Assembly (NCBI GenBank): GCA_021646415.1
Contig: SOEU01000029.1
Coordinates: forward strand, 1-34,794
DNA from: Candidatus Brocadia sp.
GTDB lineage: Bacteria; Planctomycetota; Brocadiia; Brocadiales; Brocadiaceae
Length of the DNA stretch: 34,794 bases
Reading direction: 5' to 3'
The position numbers and the translations under genes are program-made. The stretch's first letter is position 1; each line of letters begins with the position of its first letter. The notes below the pieces were generated by a model that was given only the letters and a program-made list of their open reading frames with translations, searched no databases and had not been told where the DNA came from. Shown one piece after another: positions 17,716-25,474 of the stretch.

Positions 17716-17970
17716 TTATCTTTGATAAACACACAACTCCTGATTTCACGCTAAGCCGCTAAGGGCGCAGAGACAGGCAGAGGCCGGATGTCAGATACCA
17801 GATAGCAGAAGACAGACGATGGACGACGGGGGATAGAGGGTAGATGGTTCGATTGCACTCACTACAGGCAGTTCGGCAGGCTCACTACAGGACTTAGGGC
17901 GTATGCCCCTCCCATTTCAACAGTTTTCACCGTTTCTTTCTTCATGCAGTTATGATATAATTTTTGGCAC
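17716..17970 (+). repeat. Composite repeat block 1 with -10-like hexamer upstream of the DUF433 gene
   Basis: After a CGCTAAGCCGCTAAGGGCGCAG stretch, this block has GGTTCGATTGCACTCACTACAGG, CAGTTCGGCAGGCTCACTACAGG, then ACTTAGGGCGTATGCCCCTC, CATTTCAACAGTTTTCACCG and TATGATATAATTTTTGGCAC. Nearly the same order appears at 18893-19060 and 25475-25670. It leaves no room for a gene. Confidence 0.75.
17956..17961 (+). promoter_or_regulatory. TATAAT -10-like hexamer in conserved cassette (copy 1)
   Basis: TATAAT lies about 100 bp before the DUF433 start, at the end of a conserved ATTTCAACAG...GTTATGATATAAT block. Copies 2 and 3 have TACAAT at the same place. I see no good TTGACA at 16-18 bp, so a -35 box is doubtful; the conservation is the main argument. 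Confidence 0.4.
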
Positions 17971-18062
17971 CTACTTGCGAAGGAAGCCTTCTCTATGCTT
18001 ATCACCTCTTAAATATTAAGTAATTGCTTCTGTAAGTTTTTTATTTTATCAGGAGAATAATG

Positions 18063-18290
18063 ATGGAAAGAATCACAGTTAATCCAAAGATACTTGGTGG
18101 GAAACCAATCATTAAAGGAACAAGAATTACGGTAGAGTTTATTCTAGAGCTCTTAGCATCAGATGTATCCGAAGAAGAGATATTAAAGGAATATCCTCAT
18201 TTAACCGCTGAGGATATTCACGCTTGCTTACGCTATGCAGCCCGATCTTGTAAAAATGAGATTTATTTAGAGTTGGAAACTACCCCATGA
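18063..18290 (+). CDS. DUF433 domain antitoxin-like protein
   Basis: The protein of about 75 residues is a typical DUF433 protein: RITVNPKILGGKPIIKGTRITVEFILELLASDVSEEEILKEYPHLTAEDIHACLRYAAR. The family has a winged-helix-like DNA-binding fold and usually pairs with a DUF5615 PIN-like protein, as it does here with a 4-base ATGA overlap. This strongly suggests a toxin-antitoxin pair in which this protein is antitoxin and autorepressor. Two ATG codons lie in tandem (18060 and 18063); AGGAG at 18051-18055 is better spaced (7 bases) from the second. A conserved repeat cassette lies upstream. Confidence 0.88.
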   Translation: MERITVNPKILGGKPIIKGTRITVEFILELLASDVSEEEILKEYPHLTAEDIHACLRYAARSCKNEIYLELETTP

Positions 18291-18670
18291 AATTCTGTGA
18301 AATAAGGATTCTCGCAGACGAAAATATTTCCCCCAAAGTAGTTACTTTTCTAAGAGAGCGAGGCATTGATGTAATCGACTCAAAAGAACAAAACTGGTGT
18401 GGCAAGGAAGATGAAGAAATCCTTGAAATTGCATATAAAGAAAAACGATTTGTGCTTACACATGACTCTGACTTTGGAACACTTGCGATCAATGAGGGAA
18501 AGAGAAATTATGGAATTATTTATCTCAGACTAAGAAATGTTAATCCACGTAATGTAATAAAAGTACATGAACAACTTTTAGATTTGGATACATCAATTAC
18601 TCCTGGAACGATTTTAGTAATTGAGGAAACGCGAATAAGAATAAGATATTCAGAACAAACCGGTAGTTAA
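18287..18670 (+). CDS. DUF5615 PIN-like toxin candidate
   Basis: The 127-residue protein matches DUF5615. It has IRILADENISPKVVTFLRERGIDVIDS with the first acidic site, then EEILEIAYKEKRFVLTHDSDFGTL with the second acidic cluster, and GIIYLRLRN. The fold is PIN-related, so an RNase toxin is plausible, but few members have been tested. It overlaps the DUF433 gene by 4 bases, the usual arrangement. The pair lies between two copies of the ACAGGTTGTCCGAGAAT sequence, suggesting movement or insertion together with a small mobile element. Confidence 0.85.
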   Translation: MKFCEIRILADENISPKVVTFLRERGIDVIDSKEQNWCGKEDEEILEIAYKEKRFVLTHDSDFGTLAINEGKRNYGIIYLRLRNVNPRNVIKVHEQLLDLDTSITPGTILVIEETRIRIRYSEQTGS

Positions 18671-18684
18671 GAAGGGTAACGAAT

Positions 18685-18709
18685 AAATCTTTACAGGTTG
18701 TCCGAGAAT
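18685..18709 (+). repeat. Solo copy of the MITE-like left end
   Basis: AAATCTTTACAGG followed by TTGTCCGAGAAT is identical over 25 bases to 17607-17631, in the same orientation. The inverted partner is not seen nearby, so this is a fragment or a solo end. Confidence 0.8.
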
Positions 18710-18762
18710 GCAATATCTCTTGTGAGAGACGCTGGAGGAGTAAAAGGGGCAAATGTTGTAAG

Positions 18763-18892
18763 TCGGAGGTTTTAAGTCGTATGTCATAAGTCATAGGTCA
18801 TAAGTTAAAAGACATAAGATATGACGTAGCATATACAACAGAGGACGTAGGACGTAAGACTTAGGACGTGTGACGTAAGACGCAAAACGTAT
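18763..18892. repeat. Repeat rich in GTCATAAGT/GACGTAAGA units; first 84 bp recur at 26276-26359
   Basis: The first 84 bases match 26276-26359 with two mismatches. The internal pattern is a string of degenerate 8-10-base units (GTCATAAG, GTCATAGG, GACGTAGG, GACGTAAG, GACGTGTG) on one strand, with partial inverted copies. There is no open frame or known element. Confidence 0.8.
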
Positions 18893-19060
18893 GGTCGCTT
18901 GTTCGACTCGCTCACCACAGGCAGTTCGGCAAGCTCACTACGGGGTTTAGATGGTTCGACTGGGCTCACCACAGAGGTTCAGGGTTCACTGGATATGTAC
19001 CCTATTTCAACAGCTTTTACCGTTTATTTCCCGATACCGTTATGGTACAATTTCCGGCAT
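18893..19060 (+). repeat. Composite repeat block 2 with -10-like hexamer upstream of the second TA pair
   Basis: It contains GTTCGACTCGCTCACCACAGG, CAGTTCGGCAAGCTCACTACGG, GGTTCGACTGGGCTCACCACAG, then TATTTCAACAGCTTTTACCG, GTTTATTTCCCGATACCG and TTATGGTACAATTTCCGGCAT. It corresponds to blocks 1 and 3. TACAAT at 19046-19051 is 71 bp from the next start codon. Confidence 0.75.
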
Positions 19061-19121
19061 CTTTTAGAAAAAAGTAATCGGTTTTGCTTTAATATTTTGA
19101 CCATTCAACAGAGGGGTTACA

Positions 19122-19364
19122 ATGCAAAAGACAAAAAAGTTTTCTGAGAAAGAAATTTTAAACATATTCAAAATTCTTCCAGAAAATAAAAAAATAGAGG
19201 CTATGGATTTTCTGCAATTCTTGAATCAGAAATTTAAAAAAGAGAAAAAACACGATATTAAAAAAGCAGTATCAGCAGTTAAAAAAACCTGGGGAAGTAT
19301 AAAATTAGATAAAAAAACCTTAAAATATATTGCTGAGGATAAAGAAATAGAGTATGACCTTTAA
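19122..19364 (+). CDS. Small helical antitoxin-like protein paired with a PIN toxin
   Basis: The 80-residue protein is very Lys-rich and predicted helical. Its N-terminal half (EKEILNIFKILPENKKIEAMDFLQFL) resembles DUF2281-type antitoxins. Its C-terminus (VKKTWGSIKLDKKTLKYIAEDKEIEYDL) looks like the tail of VapB-like antitoxins that occupies the PIN active site. It overlaps the following PIN gene by 11 bases. A GAGGGG ribosome-binding site precedes the ATG. Function is inferred from context and tail; I cannot name the family firmly. Confidence 0.75.
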   Translation: MQKTKKFSEKEILNIFKILPENKKIEAMDFLQFLNQKFKKEKKHDIKKAVSAVKKTWGSIKLDKKTLKYIAEDKEIEYDL

Positions 19365-19860
19365 CGACTTGAAGAAAGGAGATAGCATTTTTATCGATGC
19401 AAATATCTTTGTTTACAACTTTGGTGCACAATCAGCCGAATGTAAAGACCTCCTTTTGAAGTGTGCCAGAGGAGAACTTGTAGGATACACTTTAACCTCC
19501 ATTTTGTCAGAAGTCTTGCATAGATTGATGATAGCAGAAGCTATAGAAAATGGGTATATTACAGACAAAAATCCCGTAAAGAAATTAAAAGAAAATCCTG
19601 AAATAATCAAGAAACTTACGATATATATCAATAATGTTGAAAAAATCATGGAGATGAATATAAACGTTGTCACTCTAACGACTGAATTGATAAAGAAGAG
19701 CTCTCATATTCGACAGACAGAAGGTCTTTTAACCAATGATTCCATAGTTGTTGCCGCAATAAAGAATTTAGGTTTATCAAACTTAGCGACTAACGACACA
19801 GACTTTGACCGTATACAGTGGCTTTCTGTATATAAACCATCTGATTTACAAACCATTTAA
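19354..19860 (+). CDS. PIN domain toxin (VapC-like)
   Basis: The 168-residue protein has the PIN-domain acidic residues in order: Asp in FIDANIFVY (about 21), Glu in SILSEVLHR, Asp in LLTNDSIVVAAI, and Asp in ATNDTDFDR. This fits a Mg-dependent RNase of the VapC type, which would stop translation by cleaving tRNA or rRNA. It is longer than many VapC proteins (about 130 residues) because of a Lys-rich insert around residues 70-95. It overlaps the upstream antitoxin-like gene by 11 bases, so the two are co-translated. Confidence 0.87.
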   Translation: MTFNDLKKGDSIFIDANIFVYNFGAQSAECKDLLLKCARGELVGYTLTSILSEVLHRLMIAEAIENGYITDKNPVKKLKENPEIIKKLTIYINNVEKIMEMNINVVTLTTELIKKSSHIRQTEGLLTNDSIVVAAIKNLGLSNLATNDTDFDRIQWLSVYKPSDLQTI

Positions 19861-20029
19861 ATATAGAAAGTGTTTTCCTTATCCTCCCGATTAATGAAAA
19901 CAGTTGAAAATATACTTAGTTACCTTGTCACAACAGAATTAAAAGGAGACAAATCACAGAAGAATACGGATGGTACAAATGCACACTCAACAGATAAATG
20001 TTCCAAGGGAAAGCAAAAGGACATACATT

Positions 20030-21859
20030 ATGTTTATTGTGGCGAGGTTTGTCCTTCTCCTCTTTGTTGCGTTTTTATCAACGACAGCGCTTGCTTACGC
20101 CAAAGATAACGAAACTGTTGCAGCGCCACAAGAATATTTTAGCGACTGTAACATAACCGTTGTTTCCACCCTAGCGGGAAATACCATACAACTTGCCAGA
20201 CAGCGGGATGTTTTACTCTTCGAGGGTTTTGATGCATCTGTTAAACCTGAAAGAGGCCCATCAAGGAATGCTTCTCAGAAGATTTCAGACTGGAGATATA
20301 TCCCTAAAGATGGCTGGGGGTTTGAAAATTTCAGAAACGCACTTACTCCTTTTGTTTTAAGGGAAAAGGATGCGCAGAATACCTGCCTGATTATTCGCGG
20401 TAAAGAAGGCGACACCGCCTTTGAGCTTGCTTCCCCAAAAATCCCTGTTGTGCCAGAGAAAGAATACACCCTGAGTTTTCGATGCAAGTTTAATAAACGT
20501 ATGGTGAGCCACTACGGACACAAAGGAAAGTATGAGACCGGTATTATCTGGTTTGACTCAAATCACAAGAAACTGAACGATATGCCCATCACCCTGCTCT
20601 GTGAAGAGGGTGATGAAAAAGACTGGTACAGAAAGGCGATTACCGTGGTTTCACCTGAAAAGGCAGCAATGGCGCTTATTCGCTTCGGTTTTGACCTTCC
20701 GAATCTTGGCCCCGAGGATTTTGTATGCCTCGATGATATTCAATTCGACTCGGCAAGTAACAGGCACGAACCCGAAGGCGAGTTTGTTTCAAGGCCGTTG
20801 TCAATCGAACCAGGCGAATTTTCTCTCACCGCAAATGCAGACATACCAGCAGGAACCTCCATTCGATTCCAGGTAAGGTTTGCCGGGGATAACGATGGTG
20901 TGCCTGGCACCTGGTCATCGTTTGTAAATTACAATCAAACAACCACCCCTCAGTCCCCTCCTTCACAAGGAGGGGATTTTGCCGTGAGCACTCAGCAGAA
21001 CGACAAAAGGGATATGAAATCAAGGCTTTCCAGTTCACTACCTTCACAAGGGAAAGGGGAAGGATTGTTGATTTCCTCCTTTGCGAGGGAAAGAGACAGT
21101 GTTATTAATTACCCCCCTTTCGTTCCCCCCTTCGTAAGGGGGGACACAGGGGGGTGTAAAATAAACTTTCCGGAAAAAGAAGTTTTTGCACAGAAAGCCT
21201 ATAGATGGCTGCAATACCGGGCTATCCTTCATACAACCAAACCCGAAACAACTCCTGCGCTCCATAGTGTGACAATTAATAACTCTGGTCGCGTCGCTAT
21301 TACAGATACTGGATGGACCGGTCACGATACGACACCGCCTGAAATTATTTGGCGAAGCCCGACAAGAACTGAGAATGCAGATATCCCGATCTCGTTCCGC
21401 CTTTGTGACAATCCTGGCGGGCTTGGCGTCAAGAGTGTAGAGGCGTATCTTGATGGAGAGAAAGTGGAATTATTACAGGATAAATCCCATGGGAACGAAT
21501 ATACTCTCAAGACCAATGGCCCACTCAAGCCCATCGACCGCAGCAGAAGTCTTTCAGCATGGCGCACTGAGAATTACCAGGATGCACTAGCGGTGGAACA
21601 TACGCCAGAAGTGATTACGGTGAGGAGCAAGAGTAAGGATGATACTTACGTGGATACTGCCTTTAAATTACCGTCACCACAGATTCCTGTTCGAGAAAAT
21701 TCGAAGTATGTGCTTACCTTTTTTGTGCAGCATACTATGGAACTCACACAATTACAACATTGGGGAGAGCTTTCAAGCGGTATACGCTGGAAGGATTTTA
21801 GGGGGAATGATGTAGGCGCTCCATACAGGATGAGTTTTGGAACCCGTGATATAAACTAG
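20030..21859 (+). CDS. N-terminal part of a broken secreted carbohydrate-binding/glycosidase-like protein
   Basis: I chose ATG 20030 because AAAAGGA lies 8 bases upstream and the frame then begins with a clear signal peptide (MFIVARFVLLLFVAFLSTTALAYA). The frame is also open from 19970, but that start lacks both. The 609-residue part holds a jellyroll-like binding domain (about 65-240), a beta-sandwich (TSIRFQVRFAGDNDG), an Ig-like segment (TTPPEIIWRSPTRTE), and most of a second jellyroll-like domain. It ends at an in-frame TAG (21857-21859). Similarity continues in the same frame, and the parallel position in the first jellyroll is Trp, so TGG probably mutated to TAG. About 75 residues (20939-21165) come from palindromic repeats inserted in frame. 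As read, the product lacks its catalytic domain. Confidence 0.7.
   Translation: MFIVARFVLLLFVAFLSTTALAYAKDNETVAAPQEYFSDCNITVVSTLAGNTIQLARQRDVLLFEGFDASVKPERGPSRNASQKISDWRYIPKDGWGFENFRNALTPFVLREKDAQNTCLIIRGKEGDTAFELASPKIPVVPEKEYTLSFRCKFNKRMVSHYGHKGKYETGIIWFDSNHKKLNDMPITLLCEEGDEKDWYRKAITVVSPEKAAMALIRFGFDLPNLGPEDFVCLDDIQFDSASNRHEPEGEFVSRPLSIEPGEFSLTANADIPAGTSIRFQVRFAGDNDGVPGTWSSFVNYNQTTTPQSPPSQGGDFAVSTQQNDKRDMKSRLSSSLPSQGKGEGLLISSFARERDSVINYPPFVPPFVRGDTGGCKINFPEKEVFAQKAYRWLQYRAILHTTKPETTPALHSVTINNSGRVAITDTGWTGHDTTPPEIIWRSPTRTENADIPISFRLCDNPGGLGVKSVEAYLDGEKVELLQDKSHGNEYTLKTNGPLKPIDRSRSLSAWRTENYQDALAVEHTPEVITVRSKSKDDTYVDTAFKLPSPQIPVRENSKYVLTFFVQHTMELTQLQHWGELSSGIRWKDFRGNDVGAPYRMSFGTRDIN
20939..21165 (+). 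repeat. Palindromic repeat cluster inserted in frame in the glycosidase-like gene
   Basis: Several CCCCTCCTTCACAAGGAGGGG-type hairpins form a block of about 225 bp that keeps the reading frame open. It encodes a low-complexity peptide (TTTPQSPPSQGGDFAVS... and PPFVPPFVRGDTGGCK) between two conserved beta-strand regions. The first 55 bases resemble the second insertion at 22138. The behaviour recalls Rickettsia palindromic elements, which also insert within genes. Confidence 0.8.
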
Positions 21860-22366
21860 CGCCGAAATGTGCATACCGTGAAATCTCCTGCCGGCGCTGC
21901 TTCAGCAGAACTCTGTTTTGGATGGGATTCACCGAATCTGAAAAGCGGGGATTTCTTTTCGATAAAAAATGTCAGCCTTGAAGGTCCGAAACCTGAGTTA
22001 ACGTATGCGCCAAATTTACACAAGATTGAAGTCAAGGCCTGTGACCTTGCCGGAAATAGCATGCAGAAAACATGGTATTTGTTTGTAAAAGAATTTCCGA
22101 TAGAAAACATCATAGGGCCGCACGGTCGCAAACAATTAACCACCCCTCAGTCCCCTCCTTCACAAGGAGGGGACTTCGTCGTGAGCGCTCAGTCGAACGA
22201 TAAAGGGGAGGTAATAAAAGATACCCTACCTCATGAAAGTATGCCACCCACCCTTAATCCCTCCCATCGTTCGACTGAGCGCTCACGACGAAGTCAAGGA
22301 GGGAAAGTTCCTCGCCCTTTGCGGGAGAGGGTCAGGGTGAGGGGTATTTTCGTGCCAATACGATAA
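21860..22366 (+). pseudogene. Middle segment of the broken glycosidase-like gene, beyond the TAG
   Basis: Read in the same frame as the upstream part, this continues as RRNVHTVKSPAGAASAELCFGWDSPNLKSGDFFSIKNVSLEG. It matches, position for position, the end of the first jellyroll in the same protein. A linker strand follows (HKIEVKACDLAGNSMQKTWYLFV), then the gene is interrupted from about 22138 by a second palindromic repeat insertion. That insertion changes the frame. There is no independent start codon with a ribosome-binding site, so this stretch is unlikely to be translated on its own. Confidence 0.75.
22138..22345. repeat. Second palindromic repeat insertion, with 30-bp perfect inverted repeat
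   Basis: It begins with the CCCCTCAGTCCCCTCC..GGAGGGG hairpin. Then come two 30-base arms that are exact reverse complements (22172-22201 and 22266-22295), separated by 64 bases. Arm content includes GAGCGCTCAGTCGAACGA, related to the GTTCGACTGGGCTCACC repeats elsewhere in the window. The insertion shifts the frame of the host gene by one step relative to the 3' part. Confidence 0.85.
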
Positions 22367-23460
22367 GACTGCGTGACGATGGGATGACGCTCATTGATAA
22401 TAAGCCATTTTTCCCTATCGGCATCTATGCCGTACAGAAGAGCAAGGTAAATGATTACAATTTCAATAACGCTTTCAAGGAACTTAAAGAAGCGGGTTTT
22501 AATACTGCCCACACCTATATGAAAGAACGGAATCATGATTTTCGTGAATTTTACTCCACAGCAGCACAGTTTGGAATAAAGGTTATGGTCATGGCATCGA
22601 CCGGACATAACAGTGCTGATATTGATACCATTGTCCGTGATGTAGCATCTGAAGTAAATCAACCGGCGTTGCTCTCGTGGTATCTGGCCGATGACACCGC
22701 AAGCCATATCGGATCAAGCGACCTTAAACGCGTGCATGAGGCAGTGAAGGACATTGATCCGTTTCACCTGACCGGTCAGGCAGATTGGGTTGGCAATGAA
22801 AACAGGTATAAAGGATATGGAAAGGCAACGGATATCTTTTTGCCTGAGCTGTATCCCGTTGGCAAAAAAGGAAGAGGTGGCGTTCCGGAAGTGATACGTG
22901 ATATGAATACTGTAAAGGAGGAGTTAAGAAAAGCAGGACAGAGCAGAGGGGTATGGGCGATTGTTCAGGCGTTTAAAGGATGGGGATGGGAACGCTACCC
23001 GACGAACGAGGAACTGCGCGCCATGACGTATCTGTCCATTATTCACGGCGCTACCGGTATTACCTATTATACCTATGGAGGCTGGGGGAACAACTTTGGC
23101 GCTCCCTATGACAAAGGTGTGTGGAATAATCTGAAAAAGGTTGTGGGAGAACTTGCATCCCTGCACGACGTGCTGGCAGAAAGGAATACAACGGAAATCT
23201 GTGCTTTCCAGATAGGCAGAGGAGCAACGAAAGACGACCTGGTCTATCCGGCAATAAATACCTTGTTCAAGGTTCATCAGGAGAAACAGTATCTGTTTGC
23301 TGTCAATTCTGCAAGGGAAAAGACCGTCGGTCGGTTTCAACCTCCAGGAAAGAGTATTCCGGAAATTACTGTCTTGTTTGAAGGTCGATCATTGCCGGTG
23401 AAAGACGGGGTGTTTGTGGATGATTTTAAGCCGTATGAGGTGCATGTGTATCAATGGTAG
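22351..23460 (+). CDS. C-terminal glycoside-hydrolase-like part of the broken gene
   Basis: The frame resumes at 22351 with RANTIRLRDDGMTLIDNKPFFPIGIYAV; the first ATG is 22384, giving 358 residues. The sequence looks like a TIM-barrel glycosidase: FPIGIYAVQ start, NAFKELKEAGFNTAHTY, IKVMVMAS, LLSWYLADDTA, FLPELYPVG, GVWAIVQAF, and GATGITYYTYGG, ending with a small beta domain. Such barrels follow carbohydrate-binding domains in secreted glycan-active enzymes. The specificity is unknown. No ribosome-binding site or signal peptide precedes the ATG, so this is most likely the stranded catalytic end of the gene that starts at 20030. Confidence 0.7.
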   Translation, partial: RANTIRLRDDGMTLIDNKPFFPIGIYAVQKSKVNDYNFNNAFKELKEAGFNTAHTYMKERNHDFREFYSTAAQFGIKVMVMASTGHNSADIDTIVRDVASEVNQPALLSWYLADDTASHIGSSDLKRVHEAVKDIDPFHLTGQADWVGNENRYKGYGKATDIFLPELYPVGKKGRGGVPEVIRDMNTVKEELRKAGQSRGVWAIVQAFKGWGWERYPTNEELRAMTYLSIIHGATGITYYTYGGWGNNFGAPYDKGVWNNLKKVVGELASLHDVLAERNTTEICAFQIGRGATKDDLVYPAINTLFKVHQEKQYLFAVNSAREKTVGRFQPPGKSIPEITVLFEGRSLPVKDGVFVDDFKPYEVHVYQW

Positions 23461-23615
23461 TTTTTTCAGGCAAAGGGGTATAGAGGCAGAAGACAAATAC
23501 TTTTTGTCAATTGAATTATTTATCAATTGATGGTAATTTAAAGAAAAGGTTACATGCAGAATATAAGAGCATGATTGATAAGAAGTCAAAAGAACAAGAT
23601 ATAGGAGGTTTTAAT

Positions 23616-23858
23616 ATGTCACACGCACGAAAATATAAAGCTATTTATAAAAATGGGGTTTTGATACCCTTTGAAGAAATAAACCTGGACGAAGGGGAAA
23701 ATGTGGAAATCGAGATAAGAAAGGTGAAAAATAAAAAAAATATTTCTCTTCGGGGATTATGGGAAGGGGTTGATATAAAAGAAGAGGATATTGATAAAGC
23801 TAAATTTATTTGGAAAAAAGGACTCAAAAAACAAATAAAAATTTTACATGATAAATAA
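23616..23858 (+). CDS. AF2212/DUF104-type antitoxin
   Basis: The 80-residue protein contains the signature of the AF2212/PG0164 (DUF104) antitoxins: RKYKAIYKNGVLIPFEEINLDEGENVEIEI, then a charged tail (LWEGVDIKEEDIDKAKFIWKKG) that would wrap a PIN toxin. I chose ATG 23616 because AGGAGG at 23603-23608 is 7 bases upstream. An open frame extends back to 23511 but lacks such a site. The stop overlaps the next ATG by one base, and that next gene encodes a PIN protein, a common pairing for this family. Confidence 0.85.
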   Translation: MSHARKYKAIYKNGVLIPFEEINLDEGENVEIEIRKVKNKKNISLRGLWEGVDIKEEDIDKAKFIWKKGLKKQIKILHDK

Positions 23859-24265
23859 TGCGTGAGAGTAATTTACCTATTTACGTTACAGATACTCACA
23901 GTCTGATTTGGTATCTTCTTAATTCCACAAAACTCAGTTTTAAAGCCAGCAGGGCATTTAGAGAAATTGAATCTGGAAATGCACGGCTTATTATTCCTGC
24001 AATTGTAATTGCTGAAATTGTTTACCTTACTAAAAAAAGTAAACTTGAAGCCGATGTAAATGTCTTAATTCAAAAGATTCAAGAGTCAAACAACTTTGAA
24101 GTGTGTCCTCTGAATATGGATGTCCTTCAATGTTTGAAGAATCAGAAAGAAATATTGGAAATGCATGATAGTTTGATTATATGCGAAGCAATTATTAACA
24201 GAGCAAAGATTATCACAAATGATAAGGAAATAACAAATGCCAGGCTTGCTGATGTAGTATGGTGA
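23858..24265 (+). CDS. PIN domain toxin (VapC-like)
   Basis: The 135-residue protein has the expected PIN length and acidic residues: Asp in YVTDTHSLIWYLL, Glu in IVIAEIVYL, Asp in MHDSLIICEAI, and Asp in IITNDKEI. These form the Mg-binding RNase site of VapC toxins. It follows the AF2212-type antitoxin with a one-base overlap (TAATG), so the pair should be one operon. No repeat cassette like those at 17.9, 19.0 and 25.6 kb lies upstream of this pair. It looks intact. Confidence 0.86.
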   Translation: MRESNLPIYVTDTHSLIWYLLNSTKLSFKASRAFREIESGNARLIIPAIVIAEIVYLTKKSKLEADVNVLIQKIQESNNFEVCPLNMDVLQCLKNQKEILEMHDSLIICEAIINRAKIITNDKEITNARLADVVW

Positions 24266-24378
24266 AAACCCATTGATATCGACAATTCTAAAATTCAAAC
24301 GCTAATAAGTTTGGTGCGATACCTTCTCCATTACAAAAATTACGGCCGTATTAGTGGTTATCTTTTATCTGCGAAAGA

Positions 24379-25388
24379 ATGTATAACAATAAACACGTTT
24401 CCGTCATCATCCCCATATTCAATGAAAAGAGATATATCCGTCAATTATTGAATTCATTATTGCAGCAGGATTATCCGAAAGACAGGCTTGAAATCCTTCT
24501 TATTGATGGGCGTTCGGAAGACGGCACGAGAGAAGAGATAAATGATGTTATTGCCTCATCTCCGGAATTTTCTCATCTTCGTATTACTGTACTCGATAAT
24601 CCCAAAAGGATCGTCCCCTGTGCCTTAAATATCGGGATTAAGGAGTCAAAAGGGGATTTTGTTATCCGCATGGATGCACACTCGGCATATGCACCTGATT
24701 ATGTTAGCAAATGCATTGAGTGGTTGGAAAAGACGGGCGCTGCAAATGTGGGTGGGCCGATGGTGGCCAATGGCAAAGGCTTTGTTGGCAAGGCTATTGA
24801 GTCTGCCCACCACTGCCGGTTTGGTTTGGGTGGTGGAAGGTTCCATGATGAACAGTGGGCTGGATATGCAGACACCGTCTATCTTGGCGCCTGGCCAAGA
24901 AAGACCTTCAAAAACGTGGGGTTGTTTGATGAACGGCTCATAAGGAATCAGGTATTGAGTTTAATGCCAGGATCAGGAAGAACGGCGGGCTGATTTATCT
25001 GACGCCGGAAATACGGTCAAATTACCACTGCCGGGATTCTATAAAAAAGTTATGGAAGCAGAATTTCGAAAACGGGAAATGGGTGGTGTATACAAAGGCA
25101 ATTGCCCCGTATACACTATCGTGGAGACATTTTATCCCATTGATATTTGTTGTCTCTTTGATAGCGCCGATGGTGTTTTTTCCCTTTTCATTCTTAGCGA
25201 CAATTGCATTCGTCCTCGGTGCCGGTAGTTATGCCTTGGCCAATCTCTTCTTTTCCTTCCGGCTGGCCTGTAAAAACGGTTTCAGATATCTGCTTACCCT
25301 GCCAGTTGTTTTTGCTACTCTTCATTTCAGTTACGGTCTTGGGTCAATCTGGGGATTGCTGACCTTGAAGAGATGGTTAAAAAAATAG
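24379..25388 (+). pseudogene. Second copy of the GT2 glycosyltransferase, frameshifted
   Basis: This copy matches the gene at 15457-16470 over its whole length. The first part reads openly to 24993. At 24952/24953 the sequence CAGGTATTGAG replaces an expected CAGGATATTGAG, a one-base deletion just at the TED/QD-I-E catalytic motif. After restoring one base, the frame continues as EFNARIRKNGGLIYLTPEIRSNYHCRDS to 25388. The C-terminal 101 residues are also open from ATG 25083. Segments 24740-24898 and about 25090-25388 are almost identical to the other copy, while the first third and the part around the deletion are more diverged. That pattern suggests patchy gene conversion. The product would lack the acidic catalytic motif and the membrane anchor. 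Confidence 0.88.
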
Positions 25389-25406
25389 TTATCTCGCCAA
25401 GCCGCT
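25389..25406. repeat. CGCCAAGCCGCT repeat after GT2 copy 2
   Basis: Identical over 18 bases to 16471-16488 after GT2 copy 1. Here it is uninterrupted and shows what the intron insertion site looked like before insertion. Confidence 0.7.
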
Positions 25407-25474
25407 AAGATGCCGGGAAGATAAAAGACAGAAGCAAGACGATGGACGACAAAGAACAGAGGACAGATACCAGA

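Noticed and set aside
19870-20109. 79-residue + frame between the PIN gene and the glycosidase-like gene
   Set aside because: It overlaps the signal-peptide-bearing start at 20030 in another frame and shows no family signal.
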